64,000 nt of DNA from an uncultured Lachnospiraceae bacterium (GTDB lineage: Bacteria > Bacillota > Clostridia > Lachnospirales > Lachnospiraceae), in NCBI GenBank assembly GCA_947571775.1, contig CANOZK010000007.1, positions 62,001 to 126,000 of the forward strand, in the 5' to 3' direction. Position 1 is the first letter of the stretch, and each line of letters starts with the position of its first letter. This document shows positions 36,048 through 45,260 of the stretch, piece after piece. The notes below the pieces were generated by a model, which was not told the DNA's origin, ran no database searches, and was given only the letters and a program-made list of their open reading frames with translations. Both the position numbers and the translations under genes were made by a program.

Positions 36048-36072
36048 ATCTCATTTTGTGAGATGATTTTTT
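36048..36072 (+). terminator. Weak terminator-like hairpin
   Basis: A 6-bp stem, ATCTCA with TGAGAT, with TTTTG loop is followed by GA and six T residues. It lies between flgN and flgK and might lower read-through, giving different levels of regulators and hook-associated proteins. Confidence 0.4.
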
Positions 36073-36209
36073 GTCAACTGCGCACAAATTTGTGAAACAC
36101 ACATGGATTTACGTAAATGGGATTTGGGCGCAATTGGCAGAAAACCAACCGCAAAAGCAGGTGCAAGGAAGATTTTGAGAGTATACAGGAAATATTGGGA
36201 GGGATAATT

Positions 36210-37838
36210 ATGTTACGAGCAACCTTTGCCGGTTTCTCTGTGGCCCGCGGCGCCATGACCGCCAGCCAGAAGGCTCTGGATGTAACCGGCCAAAATATAT
36301 CGAATGTGTACACCCCAGGCTATACCCGGCAGCGTCTGGATCAGGTCAGCTTTGCTTCGGGATACGGCAATTATGCAGTTACGAATTATACGACTCATAT
36401 TGGAAACGGCGTATTGGTGACCGGAACATCTCAGATACGGGATCCATACCTGGATATTCAGTACCGGACTCAGATGGCTAACGTGGGGATGAGCGACGCC
36501 AAAGCGTCGGTGTTGGAAGAGTTGGAATCAGTATTTGACGAGACGATGAAAAGCGCCGTCAAAGACGCTTTTTCAGATCTGGAAAGTAAGCTTCTTGATC
36601 TGGCCAATTCCACAGGTGCGGAACTGGATGATTCCATTGTGCGTTCTTCTATGCAGTCTTTGGTAAACCTGTTCCATTCCAATGCTACGCGACTTGCTGA
36701 AAAGCGGGAAAACGTCACCAAAGATTTTGAAAATTCTGTAAAGCAGGCCAATGAGTTGATGGCGAAAATCGCAGAATATAACAAGACCATAAAGAGCAGT
36801 CACATCTTGGGGCATCCCGCGCTGGAACTTCAGGATAAGAGAAACGATCTTCTGGATGAACTGGCTAGTTATGTGCCGATTCAGGTCAATTATAGAGATG
36901 AGTATCTGAATGCTGCTAAGACAGAAAAAGTAGATGTTCTGGAAGTCTATATGATACAGGCGGATGGAACGAAAGTAAAACTTATCGATCACGATCAGAC
37001 TGGAGAGTTCCAGGCGCCAGTGACAACGAAGGCGCCAACAGCGAACGATTCATTTACAGAGTTAAGATTAAAGCATCTTGGAAATCCAGATGATAATCCG
37101 CCTGTTCCAGCTGAGATGGCTATCAGTGAACTTGCTGGAGCCAATGGAGATGAAAGAAAACTTTACATTAACGGCGGTACGTTTGCCGGAACTCTGAATA
37201 TGCTGAACAGTTCGGGCGTATTCGACGGTGATGCCACGACGGAAAAAGGGTTGGGCTATTATGAGAAAGCATTCGATTTGATGGTAGATACATTTGCCCA
37301 AACATTGAATAAGTTAAATGAAAAATCTCAAGATGCCAATGGCAATCCCGTTGGCGATGGAGGACCCCTTTTTGTCACCAGCGATAATCCTCCCAGTTCA
37401 ACTGGGCCTTTTACGGCAGCAAACATTAAGGTGAACGATGATTGGATTAAAGGCGCTGTAAAATTAAAAGCAAAGATAGATCCAGATTCTGGTACGACTC
37501 AGAACGATAATATCAACAAATTTATCGCAGCACTGAATGATAAAAGGGATTTTGAAGCAAACGGAAAGGATGTTATATTTAACGGAAATTTCTATAATTA
37601 TTATGTAGATATTGAATCCACTTTGGGTATTGACCAGCAGGCCACTGATAATCTGTTGGATAACCATATTACGGTGCTTAATACCATTGCCCAGAGCAAG
37701 GATGAGGTTTCCGGGGTTTCCCTAGATGAAGAAGGGGTAAGCCTGATGCAGTACCAGCAATCCTATACAGCAGCCGCTAGGCTGATGACAACTCTGGATG
37801 ATACCTTGCAGACATTGTTGAATATTGCCGGCAGATAA
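36210..37838 (+). CDS. flgK: Flagellar hook-associated protein 1, FlgK
   Basis: A 542-residue HAP1. The N-terminal motif ASQKALDVTGQNISNVYTPG is the rod/hook family signature, and the C-terminal helix ends SYTAAARLMTTLDDTLQTLL, as in FlgK. The middle (about 290-500) is the variable, exposed part. FlgK joins hook to filament with FlgL. ATG 36210 lies 6 bases after GGGAGGG; a longer upstream frame lacks a good start. Confidence 0.95.
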   Translation: MLRATFAGFSVARGAMTASQKALDVTGQNISNVYTPGYTRQRLDQVSFASGYGNYAVTNYTTHIGNGVLVTGTSQIRDPYLDIQYRTQMANVGMSDAKASVLEELESVFDETMKSAVKDAFSDLESKLLDLANSTGAELDDSIVRSSMQSLVNLFHSNATRLAEKRENVTKDFENSVKQANELMAKIAEYNKTIKSSHILGHPALELQDKRNDLLDELASYVPIQVNYRDEYLNAAKTEKVDVLEVYMIQADGTKVKLIDHDQTGEFQAPVTTKAPTANDSFTELRLKHLGNPDDNPPVPAEMAISELAGANGDERKLYINGGTFAGTLNMLNSSGVFDGDATTEKGLGYYEKAFDLMVDTFAQTLNKLNEKSQDANGNPVGDGGPLFVTSDNPPSSTGPFTAANIKVNDDWIKGAVKLKAKIDPDSGTTQNDNINKFIAALNDKRDFEANGKDVIFNGNFYNYYVDIESTLGIDQQATDNLLDNHITVLNTIAQSKDEVSGVSLDEEGVSLMQYQQSYTAAARLMTTLDDTLQTLLNIAGR

Positions 37839-37858
37839 GGAAAGGAGGCAGTAATATC

Positions 37859-39031
37859 ATGAGAATTACAACAACTATGATGATTCGCAATTATCAGACG
37901 AATCTGAGCGCTACGACGGAAAATAAAATGAATTACCAAAATAAAGTATTGACACAGCGGAACTTTACCAGCGTAAAAGAAGATCCTTCCGCAGCGGCCA
38001 AAGCTTCCCACCTGACACGGCAATACCTGAAGAACGAAGACTATCTGGAGATGTCCAAAGATCTGCAGTCCAAGCTGGATTCCCAGGAGGACAGCGTTTA
38101 CCAGGTAGTGAAATATGCGGAAGAACTTTTCGCCAAAATCGGTAAGGAATCGTTGAATGGAACCAACTTGGAGCAGCGGGAGACTTACGCAAATACGATT
38201 GTTTCCATTCGGGATTCTATTCTGCAAAGTTTAAATGCCGTTTACAGCAATACTTTTATTATGGCTGGAGCAAATGGTACGGAAGCGCCATTTTCTATTG
38301 ATGATGCGACAGGCAAATTGATGTATAACAGAGGCGCTGCGGGCGGTACAGAGGTTGACGATCCGGCCAATATTGCGCAATTACAAAAATGGAGAGATGA
38401 AGCGCTGTATATGGATATTGGCCTTGGATTAGAGTTTAATGCGGATGCTGCTGGTAACAAAGGGCAGGGCAACGAAATCATATCTTCCACGGCTTTTAAC
38501 ATTGCCTTTTCTGGGTTGAGCGCAATCTGGAATGACAGTAATGACGCAGGGAATTCTACTATTATTACTGGAGCAGCAGGAAAAACGAGTTTGAAAATCG
38601 AAGTGGGAAACAATACCATAAACAACCAGGCGGCTCAGGATTATCGTGCTGCCATTGCCAATGGCGAAGGAAAAAACCATATGGCGAATAACCTGGTAGA
38701 TTTGTGCAGTCAGTTGGCTTTGGAACTTCTTCAGCCGGATGAAGAATTTGACTACCAGTCCTGCGACGAAATGCTTACGAAAATGAAAAAATTCCACGAA
38801 CAGGCAGATAATTCTCTTACGGGCATCGGCGTAAAATCTGATTTCCTTGAGAAATCCGTTGACCGTATGGAATCCAATGAGCTTTCTCTGGCTACACAGT
38901 TAGAGCGGGTGGTAACTCCAGATATGGCCATTGCTATTACCAATTATTCTTATGCCCAATATGCCTACAACGCCGCTTTGCGTATCGGTGTAAACCTTTT
39001 GTCTCAGTCTTTCCTTGACTTTATGCGCTAA
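37859..39031 (+). CDS. flgL: Flagellar hook-associated protein 3, FlgL
   Basis: A 390-residue flagellin-like protein: RITTTMMIRNYQTNLS at the N-terminus with SVKEDPSAAAKAS, and a C-terminal helix ending SYAQYAYNAALRIGVNLL. It completes the hook-filament junction with FlgK. The central region (about 140-280) is the variable domain. The start follows AAAGGAGGCAGTAATATC, 20 bases after flgK. Confidence 0.93.
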   Translation: MRITTTMMIRNYQTNLSATTENKMNYQNKVLTQRNFTSVKEDPSAAAKASHLTRQYLKNEDYLEMSKDLQSKLDSQEDSVYQVVKYAEELFAKIGKESLNGTNLEQRETYANTIVSIRDSILQSLNAVYSNTFIMAGANGTEAPFSIDDATGKLMYNRGAAGGTEVDDPANIAQLQKWRDEALYMDIGLGLEFNADAAGNKGQGNEIISSTAFNIAFSGLSAIWNDSNDAGNSTIITGAAGKTSLKIEVGNNTINNQAAQDYRAAIANGEGKNHMANNLVDLCSQLALELLQPDEEFDYQSCDEMLTKMKKFHEQADNSLTGIGVKSDFLEKSVDRMESNELSLATQLERVVTPDMAIAITNYSYAQYAYNAALRIGVNLLSQSFLDFMR

Positions 39032-39089
39032 TTGGCTTAAATAAGGTGAATATGAAAAAGAATCGAGAAAGCAGAAAGGGGGAAGACTT

Positions 39090-39701
39090 ATGAAACCATT
39101 GATTCAAATAACGACAGTACCAATTAGTTATGAATTAAAAGTTCAGAAAGCACAGGTAGAGCGTCGCCGCAGCACTGCCCAACTGGAGATATCCAGAGAA
39201 AAGGGCGGCCTTCAGATCAAAAACCAGCCGATTAAGGTAAGATTGGATACCTTTGAAGCGCGCAACTCTATGCTTCCGTCTACGCCCACTAGTGTCAAAC
39301 AGGCTGCGGAGAAAGGAAAGCAGGCCGCTGCTGAGGCTACTGCGAAATGGGCGGCGGATAATCATCTGATGATGAAAGCGCCAATGGGAGAAGATGTCGC
39401 CGGGCAGATTGCAGAACGGGATTTTATGAACAATCTCAAGACCGGGGAATTTGAAATGGACTTCATTCCTAAGGCCGGGCCGGATATTCAATGGACTGAG
39501 CCAGATATTACCATGCAGTATGAGATGGATAAACTGAATTTTAATTTGAAGATTGCCAACGGCGATTTCCAGTTTATTCCAGGAGATGTTTCCCTCAATA
39601 TTACCCAGATGCCGGATGTACGGATCGAGTATATCGGAGGTCCTATGTATGTGCCGCCTAGCGCTGACCCGAATTATAAAAGCGTTGATGTCGTGGCATA
39701 A
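39090..39701 (+). CDS. DUF6470 family protein
   Basis: A 203-residue protein of the DUF6470 family (YviE-like), found in Firmicutes between flgL and fliW. It is rich in Ile, Lys and Glu with alternating strands (PLIQITTVPISYELKVQKAQVE, split by a turn) and a C-terminal Pro-rich part. No signal peptide or membrane segment. The function is unknown, although its conserved place between flgL and fliW suggests a flagellar role. Confidence 0.8.
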   Translation: MKPLIQITTVPISYELKVQKAQVERRRSTAQLEISREKGGLQIKNQPIKVRLDTFEARNSMLPSTPTSVKQAAEKGKQAAAEATAKWAADNHLMMKAPMGEDVAGQIAERDFMNNLKTGEFEMDFIPKAGPDIQWTEPDITMQYEMDKLNFNLKIANGDFQFIPGDVSLNITQMPDVRIEYIGGPMYVPPSADPNYKSVDVVA

Positions 39702-39760
39702 TAGGCGATGCTCAATATACGGAAAATAGATGATAACAGTGGGGATATCCGAACTGTTAC

Positions 39761-39804
39761 GACAGATAAGCAGTTCTGCGGACAGAACTGTTTGTCTGTC
39801 TTTG
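39761..39804 (+). terminator. 18-bp hairpin, possible terminator
   Basis: The arms at 39761-39778 and 39783-39800 pair over 18 positions (two G-T pairs) around a CGGA loop, followed by TTTG. The inner part is CAGTTCTG/CAGAACTG. It could terminate or attenuate transcription between the DUF6470 gene and fliW. Just before it, at 39751-39760, is GAACTGTTAC, the terminal 10-mer of the element at 23795-23939. Confidence 0.5.
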
Positions 39805-39839
39805 TATTAAAACACTTTCTCGTTTAGGAAGGAGGCATG

Positions 39840-40352
39840 ATGGACAAGATGGAAATACAGACGAAACATTTTGGAATTATGAAATATACAGAAGAAGAAA
39901 CCGTCCATTTCCAGGACGGTTTGTTTGGTTTTGAGAACTACAAAAGTTATCTGCCCATTCCAATGGAACCGGACAGCGATGCGATCATCTGTCTGCAAAG
40001 TCTGGATGATTCGGATGTTGCTTTTATCATTATGAACCCTTTTCTTCTTTCTCCGGCTTATCATCCCAAAATCTCTGACGCGGACAGGAAAGCATTGGGG
40101 AATCCGAAGGATGAAGATATTTCTTATTATTGTATTTGTGTTTTGCAGGATACCCTTGAAGAGAGCAGCATTAATCTGAAGTGCCCCATTGCGGTCAATG
40201 CGCTGACCCGCGCGGCCAGACAGTTGATTTTGGAGCAGCCAGAATATGATTTCCGCCATCAAATGAAAAATATCTCAAAGACGAGGGAAAGGAAGGATGC
40301 ATATGCTGGTACTGCAAAGAAAGAAAAACCAGTCACTGGTCATAAACGGTAA
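39840..40352 (+). CDS. fliW: Flagellar assembly factor FliW
   Basis: A 170-residue FliW with IQTKHFGIMKYTEEETVHFQ, split by the family's FGFENYKSYLPI and CPIAVNALTRAARQLIL. FliW binds flagellin, and when free it binds and blocks CsrA. ATG 39840 is 4 bases after AAGGAGG; 39837 and 39849 are alternatives. Its last 17 codons overlap csrA in another frame, so its basic tail (RERKDAYAGTAKKEK) is encoded by the csrA start region. Confidence 0.92.
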   Translation: MDKMEIQTKHFGIMKYTEEETVHFQDGLFGFENYKSYLPIPMEPDSDAIICLQSLDDSDVAFIIMNPFLLSPAYHPKISDADRKALGNPKDEDISYYCICVLQDTLEESSINLKCPIAVNALTRAARQLILEQPEYDFRHQMKNISKTRERKDAYAGTAKKEKPVTGHKR

Positions 40353-40533
40353 TGTAACCGTTTCCATCCTGGAAATTGGCAGTGACTGGATTAAGCTGGC
40401 GATTGAGGCGCCAAAGGATGTGAAAATTCTTCGCGCCGAATTGGTGGAGGCTGCCCAGGCAAATCAGGAGGCCGCCGAGGGACTGAATGCCGATTCGGTA
40501 GAGGCCCTGAAAAACCTGGTGTTAAAGCAGTGA
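40303..40533 (+). CDS. csrA: Carbon storage regulator CsrA
   Basis: A 76-residue CsrA, MLVLQRKKNQSLVINGNV then ILEIGSDWIKLAIEAPKDVKILRAEL. CsrA is a homodimeric RNA-binding protein that blocks GGA-containing ribosome binding sites, in Firmicutes mainly that of flagellin mRNA. ATG 40303 is 6 bases after GGAAAGGAAGG; ATG 40297 is closer than ideal. The C-terminal extension is acidic. The gene ends flush against the convergent galE stop with no terminator between them. Confidence 0.93.
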   Translation: MLVLQRKKNQSLVINGNVTVSILEIGSDWIKLAIEAPKDVKILRAELVEAAQANQEAAEGLNADSVEALKNLVLKQ

Positions 40534-41550
40534 TTATTTTCCGAATCCATCGGGGTTGTTAGACTGCCATTTCCAGGAATCGGCACACATCTGTTCAATT
40601 CCTCTTTCGGCAGACCATCCCAGCTCTTGCCGGGCTTTTGCGGGATCTGCATAGCAGGTAGCAATATCCCCGGCTCTTCTGGGGTTGATTTCATAGGGAA
40701 GGGTTTTGCCGCAGGCTTTTTCGTAGGCATGAAGTACTTCCAGCACACTGTATCCCCTTCCGGTTCCCAAATTATAGATGGAAACGCCTTCTTTGTCTTT
40801 GAGTTTCTCGATGGCTTTCACATGGCCGATCGCCAGATCTACCACATGAATATAATCCCGGACACCTGTCCCGTCCGGCGTGTCATAGTCGTTTCCGAAT
40901 ACCCGCAGTTTATCTAGTTTTCCCACAGCTACTTGGGCAATATAGGGAACCAGGTTATTGGGAATGCCTTTGGGATCTTCGCCGATTTTCCCGGAGGGAT
41001 GAGCGCCGATGGGGTTAAAATAGCGCAGCAGCACCACATTCCACTCAGGGTCGCTTACATGGATATCGGTCAGAATCTGTTCCAGCATCCCTTTGGTTTG
41101 TCCGTATGGATTGGTGATTTCTCCTTTGGGACATTCTTCGGTGATCGGAATAAAAGCCGGATTCCCGTACACGGTGGCGGAAGAGCTGAATATGATATTT
41201 TTTACCCCGTATTTTCGCATCACATCGCAGAGGGTTAGGCTTCCCGTGAGGTTGTTGGAATAGTATTCCAGAGGCTTCTGCACCGATTCTCCTACGGCTT
41301 TCAACCCCGCGAAATGAATGACCGCATCGATGGATTCTTTCTGGAAAATCTCTTCTAATCCGGCTCTGTCCAGCAGATCGGTTTCATAGAATTTCACTTT
41401 TTTATGGGTAATTTCTTCTACTACTTCCAGTGACTTTGCGCTGGAATTGCACAGGTTATCCACAACGACAATCTCATATCCGGCGTTTAAGAGTTCCACA
41501 CAGGTATGGCTCCCGATATAGCCGGCTCCTCCAGTTACTAAAATAGTCAT
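40534..41550 (-). CDS. galE: UDP-glucose 4-epimerase GalE
   Basis: The protein of 338 residues is a short-chain dehydrogenase-type epimerase: [12 protein letters not shown]-binding motif, catalytic Ser in FSSSATVYG and the YGQTK motif with Tyr and Lys. It interconverts UDP-glucose and UDP-galactose. The site AAAAGGAGGACTAGAAG overlaps the end of the upstream nucleotidyltransferase gene, so the two are an operon that shapes sugar nucleotides. Confidence 0.95.
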   Translation of the reverse strand: MTILVTGGAGYIGSHTCVELLNAGYEIVVVDNLCNSSAKSLEVVEEITHKKVKFYETDLLDRAGLEEIFQKESIDAVIHFAGLKAVGESVQKPLEYYSNNLTGSLTLCDVMRKYGVKNIIFSSSATVYGNPAFIPITEECPKGEITNPYGQTKGMLEQILTDIHVSDPEWNVVLLRYFNPIGAHPSGKIGEDPKGIPNNLVPYIAQVAVGKLDKLRVFGNDYDTPDGTGVRDYIHVVDLAIGHVKAIEKLKDKEGVSIYNLGTGRGYSVLEVLHAYEKACGKTLPYEINPRRAGDIATCYADPAKARQELGWSAERGIEQMCADSWKWQSNNPDGFGK

Positions 41551-41553
41551 CTT

Positions 41554-42483
41554 CTAGTCCTCCTTTTCCCACAAAGAAACCGGATATTTACCGGTTTTTT
41601 TCATATTTTGAATTGCTTTCACGACCATGGGCCGATCCTCTTTATAGGTGACTCCATGCCACTGATCCGTAGATTTCAGTACCTTTACAGAAGCTTTATC
41701 TTCTTTTAGCAATGCGCCTACTACTGCGGGCAGAAAATATTCGCATTTCAAAGGATTTTCCCGAAAGCCTTTTTGCAGAAAGGCAGGGAAACGTTCTTCC
41801 AACTCCCACAGGATACTCTTGCTAAAGCCCCACATATTCATGGAAGCAAGGCTGTCTGTGGAGATCTCCGTCCATGTCTGACCATTATCTTCTGTATAAG
41901 CTGCTCCAAGGCTGCGTTTCTCAATATGGGTTCGCTCCTGGATTTCCAGCAGATATCCATTGCCATCTGTTTTACAAACGCCTCTGGCTACATGCCCGTT
42001 GTCCGTCAGCGTGTTTCCCAAGATATATCCCACCATACAATAGCGGTATTTGCTGTCGTCTTCGTGGGTGGACAGGAATTGATACAGAGTTGCAAACGCC
42101 TGGCTTCCATAATAATCGTCTGCATTGATTACGGCAAAAGGGCCATCGATCACTTGCTTGCAGCACAAAATAGCGTGGCCGGTTCCGAAAGGCTTGATTC
42201 GCCCCTTGGGAACGAACCAGCCGTCGGGCAGTGCGTCCAATTCCTGATAGACATAGGAAACGTTCATATGGCGGCTGATGCGATCCCCGATGGCAAGGCG
42301 GAAATCCTGTTCATTTTCCCGCTTAATGATAAATACCACTTGCTCGAATCCCGCTTTTTTTGCGTCATAGATAGAAAAATCCATCAAAATATGCCCCTGT
42401 TCATCCACAGGGTCAATCTGTTTCAATCCTCCATAACGGCTTCCCATACCCGCCGCCATAATCACCAATGCTGGTTTTTTCAT
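41554..42483 (-). CDS. Sugar-phosphate nucleotidyltransferase
   Basis: A 309-residue protein with the NTP-transferase fold: ALVIMAAGMGSRYGGLKQ (nucleotide-binding loop), then INADDYYG, the metal-binding acid pair. It probably joins a sugar-1-phosphate to a nucleotide. It differs from GalU in its C-terminal half, so the sugar cannot be named. It is the first gene of a pair with galE, under a good promoter at 42529-42558. Confidence 0.85.
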   Translation of the reverse strand: MKKPALVIMAAGMGSRYGGLKQIDPVDEQGHILMDFSIYDAKKAGFEQVVFIIKRENEQDFRLAIGDRISRHMNVSYVYQELDALPDGWFVPKGRIKPFGTGHAILCCKQVIDGPFAVINADDYYGSQAFATLYQFLSTHEDDSKYRYCMVGYILGNTLTDNGHVARGVCKTDGNGYLLEIQERTHIEKRSLGAAYTEDNGQTWTEISTDSLASMNMWGFSKSILWELEERFPAFLQKGFRENPLKCEYFLPAVVGALLKEDKASVKVLKSTDQWHGVTYKEDRPMVVKAIQNMKKTGKYPVSLWEKED

Positions 42484-42515
42484 CTTAATTTAAAGTCCTC
42501 CTGATGCTTTGGTGT

Positions 42516-42558
42516 ACTTTGCAATAGAATTATACTGCAAAGTGTGGAGGAATGTAAA
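42516..42558 (-). promoter_or_regulatory. Promoter with dyad over the -10 box
   Basis: On the minus strand TTTACA (42553-42558) and TATAAT (42529-42534) are 18 bases apart. A perfect 8-bp inverted repeat, ACTTTGCA at 42516-42523 and TGCAAAGT at 42536-42543, brackets the -10 box with a 12-base gap, as an operator would. It drives the nucleotidyltransferase and galE. Confidence 0.55.
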
Positions 42559-42563
42559 GGCTT

Positions 42564-43862
42564 TTATGATATCTCTGGTATTTTAAACCAAAATTCTACG
42601 CCTTTTTCCCGATTTTCCACGCCGCACTCACCCTGGTGAAGCTGGATAATCCGCCAGACCAAGTACAGACCCATTCCCATATGCCGCTGTTCGAGGCATT
42701 TTTCGGTCTGTTGGGTGCGTTTCATCACATATCCCTGCCAGATCTGCTCCATTGCCGAAGGTTCTATTTCCTCGCCCTGGTTATGCACGGCCACCCAGAT
42801 CCAGCCTTCTTTTCGGTATAGACGCACGCGGATGCGGCTGCCCTGGGCTGTGTGAGAGAAGGCATTCATCATATAGTTATCAATGGCTTGTTCCAGATAA
42901 TAGGCGTTTCCGCGCACTTTGCAGTTTGGCTCCACGGAAAACTCTTCTCTGATATGGTTCTGCTGAAACAATGCCTGATATTTGAGCTGGATGTACTCTA
43001 TGGTGTCCGTCAGATTCATATTCTGCCGTTCCATCTCCTGAATCTGGTGTTCCATCAAGGACAGATCCATCAGATTTTCCACCATTTTGGACATGCGTGC
43101 AACTTCTTCTACGATAGACTCGCAATAATAATCTCGATTTGCCGGATCCTCCACACATTGCAGCATCTCTACCTGGCTGGAGATGATTGTCAGAGGAGTT
43201 TTTAGTTCATGGGAAATATCTGCCATCACATCTCTGCGGATATTCTGCACGGAATCATTCTGTTTTGCAGTCTCACCGGTATTTTCCGCGGATTTTTCCA
43301 GATATCGGGCGATATATCCAGAAAAGAGATAAAAAGCTGGTACAGCCATAAGAAACGAAAGGAAAAGCAGCAGCAGCAAAAATTTTTCTGTGTAAAGAAA
43401 AAAGGAAGAGAAAGACCGCCCCCGTTCCCGAATGCTTACGTAATAGATTTCGTCATCCTGTTCAATGAGTCCCATCAATTTGACGGGAATCGGATTTTTG
43501 GTTTCTCTGTTAATGACTTCCGGATCTTTGGAGAATTTTTCTTTGCAAAGCAAAATATGCTTATATATTTCGTGTTCTGCGGACTCCGGCCAATTGGTAT
43601 ATACAGGAGAAAAGTTTTCATCCGTTATCGTAAAAACCAATCCCTCGTTTTCATATTGCTTGATCATGGATTCGTCGCTGTCGTCCAACATTTGCATCCC
43701 TGTTTCTTTTAGATCTGTAAACGCCTCCCGAACCAGTTTGGATTTTTGGGAATTATAGTAGGAGGGTGCAAACAGCCAGTAAATCAACACACACATTGCC
43801 ATGACAGCAACCAAAAGTGCAACTTGTACCAGAAATAGATTTTTTCTAATGTTCTTTTTCAT
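42564..43862 (-). CDS. Membrane sensor histidine kinase (second system)
   Basis: A 432-residue kinase with a membrane segment at about 12-32, an external domain of about 130 residues, a second segment at about 162-182, an H-box with ADISHELKTPLTI, and an ATPase domain with NYMMNAFSHT and a GMGLYLV G2 box; the G1 box reads VHNQGEEI rather than the usual DNGxGI, so this region is divergent. It is the partner of the adjacent regulator. Order is regulator then kinase, with 17 bases of overlap. The signal is unknown. Confidence 0.88.
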   Translation of the reverse strand: MKKNIRKNLFLVQVALLVAVMAMCVLIYWLFAPSYYNSQKSKLVREAFTDLKETGMQMLDDSDESMIKQYENEGLVFTITDENFSPVYTNWPESAEHEIYKHILLCKEKFSKDPEVINRETKNPIPVKLMGLIEQDDEIYYVSIRERGRSFSSFFLYTEKFLLLLLFLSFLMAVPAFYLFSGYIARYLEKSAENTGETAKQNDSVQNIRRDVMADISHELKTPLTIISSQVEMLQCVEDPANRDYYCESIVEEVARMSKMVENLMDLSLMEHQIQEMERQNMNLTDTIEYIQLKYQALFQQNHIREEFSVEPNCKVRGNAYYLEQAIDNYMMNAFSHTAQGSRIRVRLYRKEGWIWVAVHNQGEEIEPSAMEQIWQGYVMKRTQQTEKCLEQRHMGMGLYLVWRIIQLHQGECGVENREKGVEFWFKIPEIS

Positions 43863-44541
43863 CGGTATCTGCCTCGAAAATATAGCCTACGCCGTATACA
43901 GATCGGATATAATTGCAGTCGCCTGTCAATTTCTTCCGAAGCTGTTTTACCAGAGTATCCACGGTGCGCGTCTCTCCTTTATAGTCAAAACCCCACACAG
44001 CGTCTAGAATATGTTCTCTTTTCAGAACACGACCTTGATTCTCTATAAAATACAGTAAAAGCTCGTATTCCCGCCGGGTGGTTTCCATATATTCTCCTTT
44101 TCGGTAGACCTTCTGGGCAGGCAGATCCAAATACAACTCCCCGGCTTCCAAAAACTGTCTGTATTTTCCTACTCTTTTGAGTACCGCTTCTATGTGGGCT
44201 TTGATAATGGACAGGGTGTAGGGCTTGACAATATAATCATCCGCCCCTTGGGAAAAGCTGTGAAGCTGTTTTTCCACAGAAGAGTTGGCGGTGAGCATAA
44301 TCACCGGCATCTGGGAATTCTTCCGTATTTCCTTTAAGACTTCGTTCCCATTGATCTGGGGAAGAAGGATGTCCAATAAAATCAAATCAATTTTATTCAT
44401 ATTGTCGTAGAAAATTTCCAGGGCTTTCTGGCCGTCAGAAGCTTGCAGCACCTCATAGCCCTGCATAGTCAGAAAATCCGACAAGGTGCGCAGCAACTTC
44501 TCTTCATCTTCCACAACTAGTAATGTTTTATTGTAACGCAT
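43846..44541 (-). CDS. OmpR-family response regulator (second system)
   Basis: A 231-residue regulator: receiver domain with LLVVEDEEKLL and phospho-Asp in LILLDILLPQING, Lys in IVKPY, then a winged-helix domain (about 128-226). ATG 44541 follows TTGGAGAAATAAT; a frame reaching 44565 has no site. About 150 bases of very AT-rich DNA (44560-44680) lie before it. Confidence 0.92.
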   Translation of the reverse strand: MRYNKTLLVVEDEEKLLRTLSDFLTMQGYEVLQASDGQKALEIFYDNMNKIDLILLDILLPQINGNEVLKEIRKNSQMPVIMLTANSSVEKQLHSFSQGADDYIVKPYTLSIIKAHIEAVLKRVGKYRQFLEAGELYLDLPAQKVYRKGEYMETTRREYELLLYFIENQGRVLKREHILDAVWGFDYKGETRTVDTLVKQLRKKLTGDCNYIRSVYGVGYIFEADTDEKEH

Positions 44542-44698
44542 ATTATTTCTCCAACGTTTTCTCATAATTCTACAAAGTAAATGTGATAGAAATTTGATAT
44601 TTTTTCATTTTTTTTGTAATATTAATAATATTTTTGAAATATAATCACAATATTTTATAAAAAATTCTGTCGGAGGGATTACGAAAGTATGCTGATAA

Positions 44699-44727
44699 AA
44701 GGCTTGACAAAGGATTTGTCAAGCCTG
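44699..44727 (-). terminator. Terminator after rplJL
   Basis: AGGCTTGACAA pairs perfectly with TTGTCAAGCCT (11 bp, 5-base loop) and on the minus strand runs into TTTTAT. It ends the rplJ-rplL transcript. A second hairpin, CAGCCAC/GTGGCTG, lies between it and the rplL stop (44791-44832). Confidence 0.8.
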
Positions 44728-44840
44728 AATGTATGAGCCTATAATATAAGATGTGGTATGCTCCATTTTGTATTTCGCATATACATATATACAGCCACCG
44801 CACCAAGCATAAGATGCCTGAAACAGTGGCTGCAGAAAAA

Positions 44841-45224
44841 TTATTTCAAGTTTACTTTTGCGCCTTCGGCTTCCAGTTTTTCTTTGATCTCGTCAGCTTC
44901 TGCCTTAGATGCGCCTTCTTTTACTACCTTCGGCGCGCCGTCTACAACTTCTTTTGCTTCTTTCAGGCCCAAACCAGTTACTTCACGAACGACTTTGATT
45001 ACTTTTACTTTGTTGGGGCCAACTTCTGCCAGCTCAACGTCAAATTCGTCTTTTTCTTCTGCCTGGCCAGCGTCTCCGCCAGCGCCGCCTGCTGCTGCAA
45101 CAACTACGCCTGCTGCCGCAGATACGCCAAATTCTTCTTCACAAGCTTTTACTAAATCATTCAATTCCAATACAGTCAATTCTTTGATTGCTGCAATAAA
45201 TTCTTCTGTTGTCAACTTTGCCAT
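44841..45224 (-). CDS. rplL: Ribosomal protein L7/L12
   Basis: The protein of 127 residues has the N-terminal dimerisation helix ([20 protein letters not shown]), an Ala/Gly-rich hinge (about 35-55) and the C-terminal factor-binding domain ending [10 protein letters not shown]. It forms the ribosomal stalk with L10 and recruits translation factors. It follows rplJ in the usual order. Confidence 0.97.
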   Translation of the reverse strand: MAKLTTEEFIAAIKELTVLELNDLVKACEEEFGVSAAAGVVVAAAGGAGGDAGQAEEKDEFDVELAEVGPNKVKVIKVVREVTGLGLKEAKEVVDGAPKVVKEGASKAEADEIKEKLEAEGAKVNLK

Positions 45225-45260
45225 TGTATATTCCTCCTAATAAAATAAGATCGAAAAAAA

